From Neolewinella xylanilytica (GTDB lineage: Bacteria > Bacteroidota > Bacteroidia > Chitinophagales > Saprospiraceae): 64,000 nucleotides of DNA. The stretch lies in contig NZ_PTJC01000005.1 of the NCBI RefSeq assembly GCF_002934605.1, forward strand, positions 496,001-560,000, in the 5' to 3' direction. The notes below the pieces were generated by a model. It had not been told where the DNA came from. It saw only the letters and a program-made list of their open reading frames with translations, and ran no database searches. This document shows positions 9,736-17,878 of the stretch, piece after piece. Position 1 is the stretch's first letter. Each line of letters begins with the position of its first letter. The position numbers and the translations under genes are program-made.

Positions 9736-10518
9736 CTACCGCTCCGCTACGAGGGCCAGCGTCCGCCAGCGTATGGCGTTGCCGCGTTTGTCCATCGGTT
9801 CCTCTACGTAGAGCGGGTCGGTGAGGTCTACCAGCTGCCACGCATCGCGCAGCAGCCGGTCTATCAGTTTCACGGGGGGATAGTAGCGTTCCCACTGCTC
9901 GCGCTTCAGAAAATTAAGCGGAGATACGGTGATCAGGCGGCCGCCCGGCCGTAGCACCCGTTTCCACTCGGCAAACGCCTGGAAAGGATCTGGGATGCGG
10001 TCGATGAGAAACGTATTCAACAGTACGTCCAGGGAGGCATCGGGAAAGGGTAGGGTAGCGGCGTCGGCGAGGGCGAAGCGTAGGTTGGGCAGTTGCTTCC
10101 CGGAAAAAGTATCGTGGGTGTAACCGTAGCGCAGCAGGTTGGCAGAGACGGTATCCCCCTTTACCCAGTAATCCTGGGCTTGGCGGAGCATTTGGTAGCT
10201 GAAATCGATCCCGTAGCAGTCCCAGGCGGGGTGATCGGTGGCGATATCGCCGATAAGCCGGCCGACGCTGCAGCCGAGATCGGCTACTGCCGCTGTCGGT
10301 GATGGAGGGAGCCACTTGCGGACGTAGTCGGCCAGGGGTTGCAGGGGATAGCCTCCGTGAGACTCATCGGCGAGGTGGAGGGCCGTTTGCCGGGCTACGA
10401 GTTCGTCGTAGCGTTCGTAGACGTCCTGCCGGGTCTCGTCTTCCGATTTGTCGTAGTAAAGCGGAATGCCCCGACGTTCGGCGGGTGGCGGAGGTAAAAG
10501 CGTTCCGAAATCGGACAA
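9736..10518 (-). CDS. Class I SAM-dependent methyltransferase
   Basis: This 260-residue protein has a Rossmann methyltransferase core. Motif I is AVADLGCSVGRLIGD (around residues 79-93), an acidic strand end is YGIDFSYQML, motif IV is ASLDVLLNTFLIDRIPDP, and post-motif ELKRV-like VLRPGGRLITVSPLNF follows. The N-terminal 70 residues carry an Asp/Glu-rich helical lead (YYDKSEDETRQDVYERYDEL). The substrate cannot be told from sequence. The start lies 3 bp after the stop of the A-type Fe-S carrier gene, so the two are almost certainly co-transcribed. A 28-bp gap follows to the Crp/Fnr gene. Confidence 0.85.
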   Translation of the reverse strand: MSDFGTLLPPPPAERRGIPLYYDKSEDETRQDVYERYDELVARQTALHLADESHGGYPLQPLADYVRKWLPPSPTAAVADLGCSVGRLIGDIATDHPAWDCYGIDFSYQMLRQAQDYWVKGDTVSANLLRYGYTHDTFSGKQLPNLRFALADAATLPFPDASLDVLLNTFLIDRIPDPFQAFAEWKRVLRPGGRLITVSPLNFLKREQWERYYPPVKLIDRLLRDAWQLVDLTDPLYVEEPMDKRGNAIRWRTLALVAER

Positions 10519-10521
10519 ACC

Positions 10522-10881
10522 CTAAGCGCTGAAGGAGGTGCCGCAGCCGCAGGTATCCTTGGCGTTGGGGTTGTTGAAGGTGAAGCCCCGGTTCTCGAGG
10601 CCGGTAGCCCAGTCGATCTCCATACCGAGGAGGTAGAGGGCGTGGCCGGGTTTCATGAGAACGAGCTCGTCGCCGACTAAAAATTTCTGATCGTCTTCTT
10701 CCGGAAGGTCGAAGCCCAGTTGGTACTCAAAACCGGAGCAACCGCCACCGCGCACGCCGATCCGCAGGTGATGCTCCTCGTTTACGTTGAGATCCTGGCG
10801 GAGCCGGGTAAGCTGCTCCATGGCGGTAGCCGTAATGGTGATGGGGGTGGTTTTCGTAGTTGACTTAACTTCGGCGCTCAT
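10522..10881 (-). CDS. HesB/IscA-type iron-sulfur carrier
   Basis: This 119-residue A-type carrier accepts and delivers Fe-S clusters. The three conserved cysteines are present: C48 in GGGCSG, and C111 and C113 in the terminal CGCGTSF. It is one of two A-type proteins in the window; the other (15739-16074) sits with iscU and iscS. This copy leads a leftward cluster with a methyltransferase, a Crp/Fnr regulator and an epimerase, so it may serve a different client. The N-terminal ~12 residues are Lys/Thr rich and not conserved in the family. ATG start, no closer alternative. Confidence 0.92.
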   Translation of the reverse strand: MSAEVKSTTKTTPITITATAMEQLTRLRQDLNVNEEHHLRIGVRGGGCSGFEYQLGFDLPEEDDQKFLVGDELVLMKPGHALYLLGMEIDWATGLENRGFTFNNPNAKDTCGCGTSFSA

Positions 10882-10956
10882 ACTGCAAAATTACTTTACT
10901 GGGCAATTAACAACGGTATTCCCCGCATGGTTGCCCCTTAACCTTTACCCGTGGAG

Positions 10957-11496
10957 ATGTTGAACCTGCTGTTGTGGACGGTACCGGTGGTATTGATCGT
11001 CGTATTGGTCTGGTTGATGGGGGGCGTGCTCACCCGGTTCCGGGATGCGGTGATCGCCCTGGAAAAGAAGGTAACGGCCCCGGCCCAAGCCGTAACCGAG
11101 CCGATCGACCCGGTGGCCCTGCGCCTCCAGGCCTGCGAACGCTTTACCCTGATGCTGGAACGTATTTCCGTGCCCAACCTGCTCCTGCGCATGCCGCCCG
11201 ACGACGAAACGCCCTCCCGGGAGTACCGCGCCGAGTTGCTGCTGGCTATCCGCCAGGAGGTGGAGTACAACATTACCCAGCAGATCTATGTCAGTGATTC
11301 CCTGTGGTCGATCATCACCCAGACGCGGGATAACATCAGCATGCAGATCGCCCGGGCGGCGGAGGAGACCCAGACCGCCCGTCAGGTAGCCGAGCGCCTG
11401 CGGATGATCAGCGGCCAACAGGTGGACAACCCAGTGGCCCTGGCGCAGGGGGCTATCCGGCGGGAGTCGGCTTCGGTACTGACTAAGAAACCGTAA
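10957..11496 (+). CDS. Membrane-anchored hypothetical protein
   Basis: This ~179-residue protein has one N-terminal transmembrane helix (LNLLLWTVPVVLIVVLVWLM) and then a soluble, mostly alpha-helical region rich in charged heptads. That region includes ALRLQACERFTLMLERI, RQEVEYNITQQIYVSD and RAAEETQTARQVAERLRM. It resembles a conserved Bacteroidota family of unknown function, and I cannot assign a role. ATG 10957 is chosen; an in-frame GTG at 10951 would add two residues. Its 3' end overlaps the convergent glutathionylspermidine-synthase-like gene by 14 bp. Topology predicts a cytoplasmic C-terminal domain (inference). Confidence 0.75.
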   Translation: MLNLLLWTVPVVLIVVLVWLMGGVLTRFRDAVIALEKKVTAPAQAVTEPIDPVALRLQACERFTLMLERISVPNLLLRMPPDDETPSREYRAELLLAIRQEVEYNITQQIYVSDSLWSIITQTRDNISMQIARAAEETQTARQVAERLRMISGQQVDNPVALAQGAIRRESASVLTKKP

Positions 11497-12670
11497 GTCC
11501 GAGACTCACGAATTCGGCGTCGTCGTCCAGAATCAACCCCTCCTGACGCCGGCAACATAGGGCGCTGGCGCTTGGCGTAACGAACGCACTAAGCTGGTAA
11601 CGCAGGCCCTCCCCGTTGGTAGCGAAGGCGGCCCGTTCCTGGTATACTACCGGCAGTTCCCCGTAGTCTCCATCGCGCTTGGCATCGGACCGTCGACCGT
11701 CCAGGCTCACCATCACGTTTTCTCCGTTGCGGCCGAATACGGGTTTCCGGACGTAGCCCCGCCGCGGATCGGGCAGGTCGGCCGGATCGAAGGCGGTGGG
11801 CAACAGTAAGGGATGGCCCGGGTTGTCCTGCCAAGCGTAGGCGAGCAGCGCTTTGGACTGGAGCAGCATCGTCCAGGCGGGGTTCACCACCCGCACGAAG
11901 TGGTTGACGATCATTTCTTCCAACATCTCCCAGAGTGCCGATTCTTCCAGGGCGATCCAGTCCCAGGGAAAAAACTTCATGAGGTAGTAGTAGCGCACGG
12001 TCCGTCCCGGCTTCGGATCGGCGGCCAGCCCGTTATCCGGATCGAAGGTAGCCTCCGGCAGCGAAGCCGTGTGTACCTCCTTCCAGCCCGCGGCCCGCGC
12101 CCGATCGGCCAGGAAACCAACGTTCAGCTCGTCTTCCGGGTAGCCCAGGTGGGTGAAGAGCCCGTGGGTGCCCTTACGCGCCGCACCGATTTCGCGCAGG
12201 CGGGCTTCCAGGCTTTCTACCAGTTTGTTGGGGGCGGAGCGCTTCACCCCGTTCTGTCGCAGCACTTCCGGTTGGAGTAGGCCGGTTTCGGGGAGCAGGC
12301 TGCAGGTATCGGCGTTGAATTCCAGGATGCGTAGCGGCTGTCCGTCGATTCCCCCGGCCAGGTCGAAACGGCCGAACAGGAAATCATCCCATTCGTTGGC
12401 TACCGACCATTCCAGCAGGGGGCGGCACCAGTCGGGGATGCCGAGCCGCGCGAGTCGTTTTGGGTCGTTCAGGCAACGGCGGGCCGTATCGCGTAGTAGG
12501 CCGTAGGCGGTGTCGCCGGCCGCCAGTGCGGCATCGGCTTCGGAGGGATGGAGGAGCAGGATCTCGTCGGCGAGGTAGTCGGCATTCTCCCCGCTGGTGA
12601 AGTAGTCCAGGCTACGCTTGCGGGCGAAGCGTTCCACCCTAGTGGGAGCGTCGATCAATCGTTTATCCAC
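11483..12670 (-). CDS. Glutathionylspermidine synthase family protein (YgiC-like ATP-grasp)
   Basis: This ~395-residue C-N ligase of the ATP-grasp type is the synthetase half of Gsp synthase/YgiC, without the amidase domain. Family signatures are GRFDLAGGIDGQPLRILEFN with NADTCSLLPE (substrate/Mg loop), YYLMKFFPWDWI, and the nucleotide-binding RKPVFGRNGENVMVS. The reading frame is open to 12793, but the first ~41 residues there are Pro/Ala-rich out-of-frame sequence of the upstream gene. GTG 12670 is therefore preferred; it sits inside the upstream stop (GGTGGATAA), giving an 8-bp overlap. TTG 12658 is an alternative. YgiC-type enzymes have uncertain substrates, and Bacteroidota commonly lack glutathione, so the peptide substrate is open. 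Confidence 0.85.
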   Translation of the reverse strand: MDKRLIDAPTRVERFARKRSLDYFTSGENADYLADEILLLHPSEADAALAAGDTAYGLLRDTARRCLNDPKRLARLGIPDWCRPLLEWSVANEWDDFLFGRFDLAGGIDGQPLRILEFNADTCSLLPETGLLQPEVLRQNGVKRSAPNKLVESLEARLREIGAARKGTHGLFTHLGYPEDELNVGFLADRARAAGWKEVHTASLPEATFDPDNGLAADPKPGRTVRYYYLMKFFPWDWIALEESALWEMLEEMIVNHFVRVVNPAWTMLLQSKALLAYAWQDNPGHPLLLPTAFDPADLPDPRRGYVRKPVFGRNGENVMVSLDGRRSDAKRDGDYGELPVVYQERAAFATNGEGLRYQLSAFVTPSASALCCRRQEGLILDDDAEFVSLGLTVS

Positions 12671-13145
12671 CGAAGGAACGCGTTGAGGTGCCGCCGCTGC
12701 GTCCGAAGCCACTGCGGGCGCGGGAGGTCCGGGAGAGGCTGCCGCCGGTCGTGCTGGTCGCGCGCTGGTAGGCGGCCTGGTTGGTATAGGCACTGGCGGA
12801 GGGCGTACGGCCCATGCGGTTCAGCATCATGAAACCGAAGTAGCCCAGCGCGGCGGACCGAAAGGGACGGCTGGTGCGGGAGCTGTCCGGCTCCGTCTGC
12901 TGGATCGCCTTTACCTCCGCCAGGGTGAAGGTGTCGGAGGAGCCGGACATGCGGTCGACGATCACCCGACTGTCGGCCACGTTGGCTACTGGCTGCTCGC
13001 TGGCGATCTTGTATTCTTCGGGACCTACTTCCCGAACGGTAGTGACCACGCCCTGCGTAGGCTCGCTTTCGGTAGTACAGCGCAGCAGGCCGAAATGGAG
13101 GCCAGCTGCAACGACAAACAGGAGGAGGGGGCGGGTAGGGTGCAT
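12663..13145 (-). CDS. UPF0323/YgiB-like exported protein, partner of the synthase-like gene
   Basis: This 160-residue protein has an N-terminal hydrophobic export segment (RPLLLFVVAAGLHFGLLRC). The cysteine could be a lipid site, but Arg at -1 is not a canonical lipobox. The middle reads VREVGPEEYKIASEQPV and FTLAEVKAIQ. The C-terminal third is Ser/Arg/Gly/Thr-rich and ends GRSGGTSTRSFGG. That pattern is typical of UPF0323 and YgiB (DUF1190) lipoproteins, which are known neighbours of glutathionylspermidine-synthase-like genes. ATG 13145 is chosen because the longer frame (to 13280) runs across the divergent speE promoter. Function unknown; probably periplasmic or outer-membrane. Confidence 0.75.
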   Translation of the reverse strand: MHPTRPLLLFVVAAGLHFGLLRCTTESEPTQGVVTTVREVGPEEYKIASEQPVANVADSRVIVDRMSGSSDTFTLAEVKAIQQTEPDSSRTSRPFRSAALGYFGFMMLNRMGRTPSASAYTNQAAYQRATSTTGGSLSRTSRARSGFGRSGGTSTRSFGG

Positions 13146-13181
13146 GGAATAGGGCTTAGCGCTCCAAGGTACTATTTCCCG

Positions 13182-13189
13182 TACCTTTG
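13182..13189 (+). promoter_or_regulatory. -7 promoter element TACCTTTG of speE-speD
   Basis: TACCTTTG exactly matches the Bacteroidota sigma -7 consensus TAnnTTTG. It lies 23 bp before the TTG start of the spermidine-synthase gene, within the 67-bp divergent spacer. No clear -33 TTTG is seen. Confidence 0.55.
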
Positions 13190-13212
13190 GCCGGCCCGAA
13201 GCCCCGCTCGCC

Positions 13213-14775
13213 TTGCTCCTCCCCCGTACCGAAAAGTTATTGCTGATCGTCACCGTTTTTCTGGCGGGCCTCTGTTCCATCGTTTACGAATTGCTGATCA
13301 GTACTACAAGTGCCTACTTTCTGGGCGACAGCGTCAAGCAATTCTCCCTCACCATCGGCGTGTACATGTGCGCCATGGGGGTGGGTTCCTTCCTGACGCG
13401 CTACGTAGAGGGGCGCGAGTTGGAAGCCTTCGTGCGTGCGGAAGTCGCGCTCGGCCTGCTCGGCGGGTTATCCGTACCCCTGCTGTACTTCCTGTTCCGC
13501 TTCCAAACGAATATGCAGTACCAGTGGACGATGCTGGCCATCGTCTTCGGCATCGGCTGCCTGACGGGCGTCGAGATTCCCCTGCTGGCGCGGGTGATGA
13601 AGACCTACTTTCCCCTACGGGACAACCTCGCCAACGTACTCGGCTTCGATTACCTCGGTGCCCTAGGCGCCACCCTACTGTTTCCCTTTCTGTTGCTTCC
13701 CTTCGTAGGGCTGTACAGTTCGAGTCTGCTGTTTGGCGGCGTGAACCTGCTGCTCGGGGCGGGGGTGTGCTGGTTCTTTCGCGAGCAGCTTTCCGCCCGG
13801 CGCCGTCGTCGCGTGTACCTGTGGACCGGGGGCGGGCTGCTCGTGTTCACCTTTCTGCTGATCCGCGCCGAGCCCTTCCTACACGCCTGGGAGGCGGCCG
13901 CTTACCCCCACCGGGTCATCTACGAAGAGGATAGCCCCTACCAACACATCGTCCTGACCCAGAACCGGGACGATCTGCGGCTGTACCTGGACCGGGTCAT
14001 TCAGTTTTCCTCCCGCGATGAATACCGCTACCACGAGGCCCTGGCCCGGCTGCCGGCAGCCCAGGTTCCCGGATTTTCCCGGGCACTCATCCTGGGTGGG
14101 GGAGAAGGATTGCTGGCGCGGGAGTTGCTGAACTATCCGACCCTGCAGTCGCTCACCATCGTGGATCTCGACGAGCGCGTCTTCGATCTCGGCCGCCGCC
14201 ACCCCCGCATCCGGCAACTGAACGCGGAGGCCCTCACCGACCCCCGTACCCAGACGGTGGTGGAAGATGCCGCGGTGTTTCTGCGCAACGACACGACGCA
14301 TTACGACCTAATCCTGGCCGACCTGCCGGACCCCAGTACGGAGAGCGTGGCCCGGCTATACAGTACCTGGTTCTTTGGTCTGGTGCGGGCCCGCCTGCTG
14401 CCCGACGGCGTCTTCGCTACCCAGGCGACCAGCCCCTACCATACCCGCAAGACCTTCTGGAGCATCGTCCATACCCTCACCGCCGCCGGCTTTGGCGAGC
14501 TGGCCCCCTACCACGTTCCGGTGCCCAGTTTTGGGGAGTGGGGTTTCGTGCTCGCCGCTAATAGTGGTAATTTCCTGCGCGCCGGCGGCCAGTATTTGGG
14601 CGCGGACGCAGGTGCAACGAAATTTCTGGAACCCCGCCTCCTTCCCGCGCTCTTTACCTTTCCCGCCGACATGGCCGACCCGGGCGGGGTAGCCGTCAAT
14701 CGACTGGACCGGCCGATCCTCCTGCAATATTTCCTGGAGGAGTGGTCGGGCTGGCAACGCGAAACCGTACAGTAA
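13213..14775 (+). CDS. speE: Membrane-bound spermidine synthase (polyamine aminopropyltransferase)
   Basis: This 520-residue protein joins about seven N-terminal transmembrane helices (residues ~5-215) to a C-terminal aminopropyltransferase Rossmann domain. Catalytic-domain motifs are LILGGGEGLLARELL (dcSAM loop), IVDLDERVFDLGRRH, and YDLILADLPDPSTES followed by LYSTWFFGLVRARL. It should transfer aminopropyl groups from decarboxylated SAM to putrescine or another diamine. The TTG start at 13213 gives a short cytoplasmic lead before helix 1. Its TAA overlaps the ATG of speD (TAATG), so the enzymes making and using decarboxylated SAM are translationally coupled. What the membrane domain does in this family is unclear. 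Confidence 0.9.
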   Translation: MLLPRTEKLLLIVTVFLAGLCSIVYELLISTTSAYFLGDSVKQFSLTIGVYMCAMGVGSFLTRYVEGRELEAFVRAEVALGLLGGLSVPLLYFLFRFQTNMQYQWTMLAIVFGIGCLTGVEIPLLARVMKTYFPLRDNLANVLGFDYLGALGATLLFPFLLLPFVGLYSSSLLFGGVNLLLGAGVCWFFREQLSARRRRRVYLWTGGGLLVFTFLLIRAEPFLHAWEAAAYPHRVIYEEDSPYQHIVLTQNRDDLRLYLDRVIQFSSRDEYRYHEALARLPAAQVPGFSRALILGGGEGLLARELLNYPTLQSLTIVDLDERVFDLGRRHPRIRQLNAEALTDPRTQTVVEDAAVFLRNDTTHYDLILADLPDPSTESVARLYSTWFFGLVRARLLPDGVFATQATSPYHTRKTFWSIVHTLTAAGFGELAPYHVPVPSFGEWGFVLAANSGNFLRAGGQYLGADAGATKFLEPRLLPALFTFPADMADPGGVAVNRLDRPILLQYFLEEWSGWQRETVQ

Positions 14776-15143
14776 TGGCGGACTATCTCGGTATCCATAT
14801 TCTACTCGAACTGCACGAGTGTCCCGCCGATCGCCTTCGCCTGCCCGGTGACAGCGAGCGTATCCTATTGGCAGCGGCGGCGGCCATGGGGGCAACCATA
14901 GTGGAATCCCGCTTCCACGCTTTCTCCCCCCACGGAGTGAGCGGGGTAGTGGTCATCGCCGAGAGCCACCTGACCGTACACACCTGGCCGGAGTATGGCT
15001 ACGCCGCCGTCGATGTCTTCAGTTGCGGACAACTGGATCTGGAAGCCGGATTGGCCATACTACGGGAAGGCTTCGGCGCCGCCCAGACCGAGCAGCAGAC
15101 CTTTCGGCGCGGCAGGTTGCCGGTTACTCGCGGTCACCGGTAA
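14775..15143 (+). CDS. speD: S-adenosylmethionine decarboxylase proenzyme
   Basis: This 122-residue prokaryotic class 1b AdoMet decarboxylase self-cleaves to form a pyruvoyl cofactor. The cleavage site is E63-S64 in AESHLTVHTWPE. The helper residues His69 and Cys84 sit at the spacing seen in the Thermotoga enzyme (Ser63, His68, Cys83). It supplies decarboxylated SAM to the adjacent SpeE. ATG 14775 shares a base with the speE stop. A longer frame beginning at 14742 lies inside speE and adds non-homologous residues. The C-terminal ~15 residues are Arg-rich and less conserved. It converges with the gene ending at 15148, leaving 4 bp. Confidence 0.95.
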   Translation: MADYLGIHILLELHECPADRLRLPGDSERILLAAAAAMGATIVESRFHAFSPHGVSGVVVIAESHLTVHTWPEYGYAAVDVFSCGQLDLEAGLAILREGFGAAQTEQQTFRRGRLPVTRGHR

Positions 15144-15147
15144 CGGG

Positions 15148-15669
15148 TTACTCCAATTTCGCGGCCAGGTCGCGGTCGAGTTGCCGGAGCGTGCTCATGG
15201 GCTGGGCGGAGAGGGCTCGCCGTTTGAAAAGAAGGGATACCAGCGGATATATGAATGCTCCCCGGGCCAGTATGTAAAGCATCGGGAACAGCGAATTGGC
15301 GAAGGGCACAAAGCCTACCCAGCCCTTTTCTACCGTGAGGTCGGGGAGGGGCGGGGCGGGCAGCCCGGCGTATCCGTATTCCAGCGCAACGCCGGCCGTA
15401 TAAGCAGCAAGTAGAAGGTATATCAGGAGGATGCGTTCCAGTGGCGCATAGCGTCCAGCGAGAAATACGCCCGCGCCAGTGACCAAGGCGGCCCCGACGT
15501 GGGTAAGCCCCTCGGACGACGAAAGCAGGCTGACCGCGACGATGGCCGACAGGAGCAGGTTGCCGAATACGGCGTAGCGGAGTCCGGAACGGGCGTCATA
15601 GAAGTCTTCAATGGTGTAAGCCGTTCGGTTACGGCGGCGCTGTTCGGCGAATTGCTCCTCGGTGGTCAT
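15148..15669 (-). CDS. Hypothetical multi-pass membrane protein
   Basis: This 173-residue protein of unknown function has a charged N-terminus (TTEEQFAEQRRRNRTAYTIED) and about four or five transmembrane helices. These include YAVFGNLLLSAIVAVSLL, LILIYLLLAAYTAGVAL-like and LFPMLYILARGAFIYPLVSL segments, with a short basic tail. ATG 15669 is chosen; an upstream in-frame ATG at 15687 would lie inside the terminator hairpin of the preceding isc genes. No conserved catalytic motif is seen. Confidence 0.7.
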   Translation of the reverse strand: MTTEEQFAEQRRRNRTAYTIEDFYDARSGLRYAVFGNLLLSAIVAVSLLSSSEGLTHVGAALVTGAGVFLAGRYAPLERILLIYLLLAAYTAGVALEYGYAGLPAPPLPDLTVEKGWVGFVPFANSLFPMLYILARGAFIYPLVSLLFKRRALSAQPMSTLRQLDRDLAAKLE

Positions 15670-15680
15670 GACATAAAAAC

Positions 15681-15705
15681 GGCGCACTCGGGATACGAGT
15701 GCGCC
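15681..15705 (-). terminator. Rho-independent terminator after the isc genes
   Basis: This is a perfect 10-bp stem (GGCGCACTCG / CGAGTGCGCC) with a 5-base loop. Read on the minus strand it is followed by GTTTTTATG. It lies 33 bp past the iscA stop and just before the start of the next leftward gene. It probably ends the msr-isc transcript. Confidence 0.8.
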
Positions 15706-15738
15706 GGGGGATGCTCCTAAGAGCGATATGATCTTAAA

Positions 15739-16074
15739 CTATACGGCGAAGCTTTCTCCACATCCACACTCCCGGGTGGCGTTCGGGTTGGTGAAGGCGA
15801 AACCTTTACCGTCCAGCCCGCCCGAGAATTCGAGGGTAGAATTGCAGAGATAGAGAAAGGACTTCAGGTCGCAGACGACGGTTTCCCCGTTGTCTTCGAA
15901 GACTTGGTCCTTCGGTTGCAATTCATCGTCGAAGTCGAGCTTGTAGGTCAGGCCCGAGCAGCCTCCACTGGTAATGGATACGCGCAAGAAGTAATTTTCG
16001 GGAAGGCTTTTGGCCTCACGGATGTCGCGCAGCCTTTCCTTCGCGCTATCGGCTACGAAAAGCATAGTATTCAA
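15739..16074 (-). CDS. iscA: IscA-type iron-sulfur carrier
   Basis: This 111-residue A-type carrier has the three ligand cysteines C39 (GGCSG), C103 and C105 (ECGCGESF). It follows iscU with a 3-bp gap and is the last gene of the iscS-iscU-iscA run, ahead of a clear terminator. An ATG three codons in (16065; MLFVADSAKERL) is an equally plausible start. It likely receives clusters from IscU. It is clearly diverged from the other A-type protein at 10522-10881. Confidence 0.92.
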   Translation of the reverse strand: MNTMLFVADSAKERLRDIREAKSLPENYFLRVSITSGGCSGLTYKLDFDDELQPKDQVFEDNGETVVCDLKSFLYLCNSTLEFSGGLDGKGFAFTNPNATRECGCGESFAV

Positions 16075-16077
16075 AGT

Positions 16078-16494
16078 TTAGTGGGAAGCGGCGATGGACG
16101 CTTCGGTCTGCACGCCATTCTTAGCCTGGTAATCCTTGATGGCGCCTTTGATGGCGTCCTCGGCGAGTACCGAGCAGTGGATTTTTACGGGGGGGAGCGC
16201 AAGCTCTTCCACGATGGCCATATTGTCGATGGCGAGGGCCTCGTCTACCGTTTTGCCCTTCAACCATTCGGTGGCCAGGCTGGAAGAGGCGATGGCGCTA
16301 CCGCAGCCGAAGGTCTTGAACTTCGCTTCGGTGATTTTCTTAGTGATGGGGTCAACTTCGATCTGTAACCGCATTACGTCACCACACTCGGGAGCGCCAA
16401 CGAGACCGGTACCGACCGAGTTTTTATTCTTGTCGAGGGTACCGACGTTACGGGGATTCTTAAAGTGGTCGAGAAGTTTTTCGCTGTATGCCAT
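16078..16494 (-). CDS. iscU: Iron-sulfur cluster scaffold IscU
   Basis: This 138-residue scaffold assembles Fe-S clusters from IscS-derived sulfur. The ligand set is complete: C37 and D39 in APECGDVMRL, C64 in TFGCGSAIAS, and C107 in KIHCSVLAEDAI. The N-terminus YSEKLLDHFKNPRNVG is canonical. The chaperone-binding LPPVK motif appears as L-P-P-V-K at residues 100-104. That suggests an HscA/HscB partner, though no hscBA genes follow in this window. A 119-bp spacer with a long hairpin separates it from iscS. Confidence 0.96.
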   Translation of the reverse strand: MAYSEKLLDHFKNPRNVGTLDKNKNSVGTGLVGAPECGDVMRLQIEVDPITKKITEAKFKTFGCGSAIASSSLATEWLKGKTVDEALAIDNMAIVEELALPPVKIHCSVLAEDAIKGAIKDYQAKNGVQTEASIAASH

Positions 16495-16570
16495 GGTCTT
16501 TCAGTTTATATGCGTGGGAAGCAGTCTGATAAATATAACGGATAGGGAGGTGGAAAGGTTAAGGTAGGTA

Positions 16571-16607
16571 GATAGCGAGTAGCCGATACTACCGGCTACT
16601 CGCTATC
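16571..16607 (-). promoter_or_regulatory. Long perfect hairpin between iscS and iscU
   Basis: GATAGCGAGTAGCC and its exact complement flank a 9-base loop, giving a 14-bp perfect stem. It starts 6 bp after the iscS stop, inside the presumed transcript, and no U-tract follows. It could be a 3'-stabiliser, a processing site or a REP-like element. Confidence 0.5.
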
Positions 16608-16613
16608 CGCTCA

Positions 16614-17870
16614 CTAGTGCTCCGACCACTCGATGGCGTCGATATCGATTCCTTCCTTGTACATCTCCCAGATGGGGCTGATATCGCGCATGTGGTTCAC
16701 GCCTTCGGTCACTTTGGCGATCGTTTCGTCGATGTCCTCTTCGGTGGTGAAGCGGCCGAGACTGAAACGGAGGCTGGAGTGGGCGAGATCGTCACCTAAG
16801 CCTAAGGCTACGAGTACGTAGCTGGGCTCGAGGCTGGCGGACGTACAGGCCGATCCGGAGGAGACGGCGATGTTCTGGTTGAAGGTCATCATGAGCCCTT
16901 CGCCTTCCACGTGCTTGAAGCTGATGTTGGTGACGTGGGGCATCCGGCTTTCGCGGTTGCCGTTTACGTAGGCTTCCTCCAGGCTACCCATCAAAGCGGT
17001 TTCCAGCTTGTCGCGGAGTTTGCTCAGGCGCTCGGCGTCCTGGTGCATTTCTTCCTTGGCGATTTCGGCCGCTTTGCCGAAACCGACGATGCCGGGAACG
17101 TTGAGCGTACCGGAGCGCATGCCGCGCTCGTGGCCGCCACCGTCCATCTGGCTGGTCACCTTGACCCGGGGATTCTTGCGGTTGACGAAGAGCGCGCCCA
17201 CGCCCTTAGGGCCGTACATCTTGTGGCTGGTGAAGGCCATCAGGTGTACGCCGACCGCCTTGGGGTCTACGGGGATCTTGCCTACCGCCTGGGTAGCGTC
17301 GGACATAAACAATACACCGTGCTTGGCACAGATGTCGCCGATCTCCTTCATGGGCTGGATGACGCCCGTTTCGTTGTTGGCCCACATGATGGAAACCAGT
17401 ACGGTCTTGTCGGTGATGGCAGCTTCCAGGTCTTCCAGCCGAATCAAACCGTCGCGTTGAACGTCGAGGTAAGTAACCTTGCCCCCCATCTTTTCCACCT
17501 TGGCGCAGGCGTCGAGAACCGCTTTATGCTCGGTCTTTACGGTGATGATGTGGTCGCCCTTGCGCTGGTACATCTCGAATACACCTTTGATGGCCAGGTT
17601 GTCCGACTCGGTAGCGCCGCTGGTGAAAATGATTTCCCGCTCGTCTACGTTGATCAGGTCGGCGATTTGCTTGCGGGCGTTATCTACCGCCTGTTCCGCG
17701 GCCCATCCGAAGGGGTGGTTGCGGCTGGCGGCGTTGCCCGGGTTATCGTAAAAGAAAGGGATCATGGCTTCTACTGCCCGGGGGTCGGTCGGGGTAGTGG
17801 CATTATTGTCGAGGTAAATGAGGCGCTGGCCCATAGGTATATATTCTAAATCTTGAGGAATTGGCTCCAT
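16614..17870 (-). CDS. iscS: Cysteine desulfurase IscS
   Basis: This 418-residue PLP enzyme removes sulfur from cysteine for Fe-S assembly. Signatures are [13 protein letters not shown] at the N-terminus, TEHKAVL, the PLP lysine K217 in [10 protein letters not shown], and the persulfide-forming C342 in [16 protein letters not shown]. The loop length is that of group I IscS/NifS rather than SufS. ATG 17870 adds 12 residues; M13 (17834) gives the more typical start. It lies 8 bp after the msrA stop and heads the iscS-iscU-iscA genes. No iscR is present in the window. Confidence 0.96.
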   Translation of the reverse strand: MEPIPQDLEYIPMGQRLIYLDNNATTPTDPRAVEAMIPFFYDNPGNAASRNHPFGWAAEQAVDNARKQIADLINVDEREIIFTSGATESDNLAIKGVFEMYQRKGDHIITVKTEHKAVLDACAKVEKMGGKVTYLDVQRDGLIRLEDLEAAITDKTVLVSIMWANNETGVIQPMKEIGDICAKHGVLFMSDATQAVGKIPVDPKAVGVHLMAFTSHKMYGPKGVGALFVNRKNPRVKVTSQMDGGGHERGMRSGTLNVPGIVGFGKAAEIAKEEMHQDAERLSKLRDKLETALMGSLEEAYVNGNRESRMPHVTNISFKHVEGEGLMMTFNQNIAVSSGSACTSASLEPSYVLVALGLGDDLAHSSLRFSLGRFTTEEDIDETIAKVTEGVNHMRDISPIWEMYKEGIDIDAIEWSEH

Positions 17871-17878
17871 GCTAACAC

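Noticed and set aside
12671-12793. N-terminal extension of the glutathionylspermidine-synthase-like protein
   Set aside because: The 41 extra residues are Pro/Ala/Ser-rich and are an out-of-frame reading of the Ser/Arg/Gly-rich end of the upstream gene.
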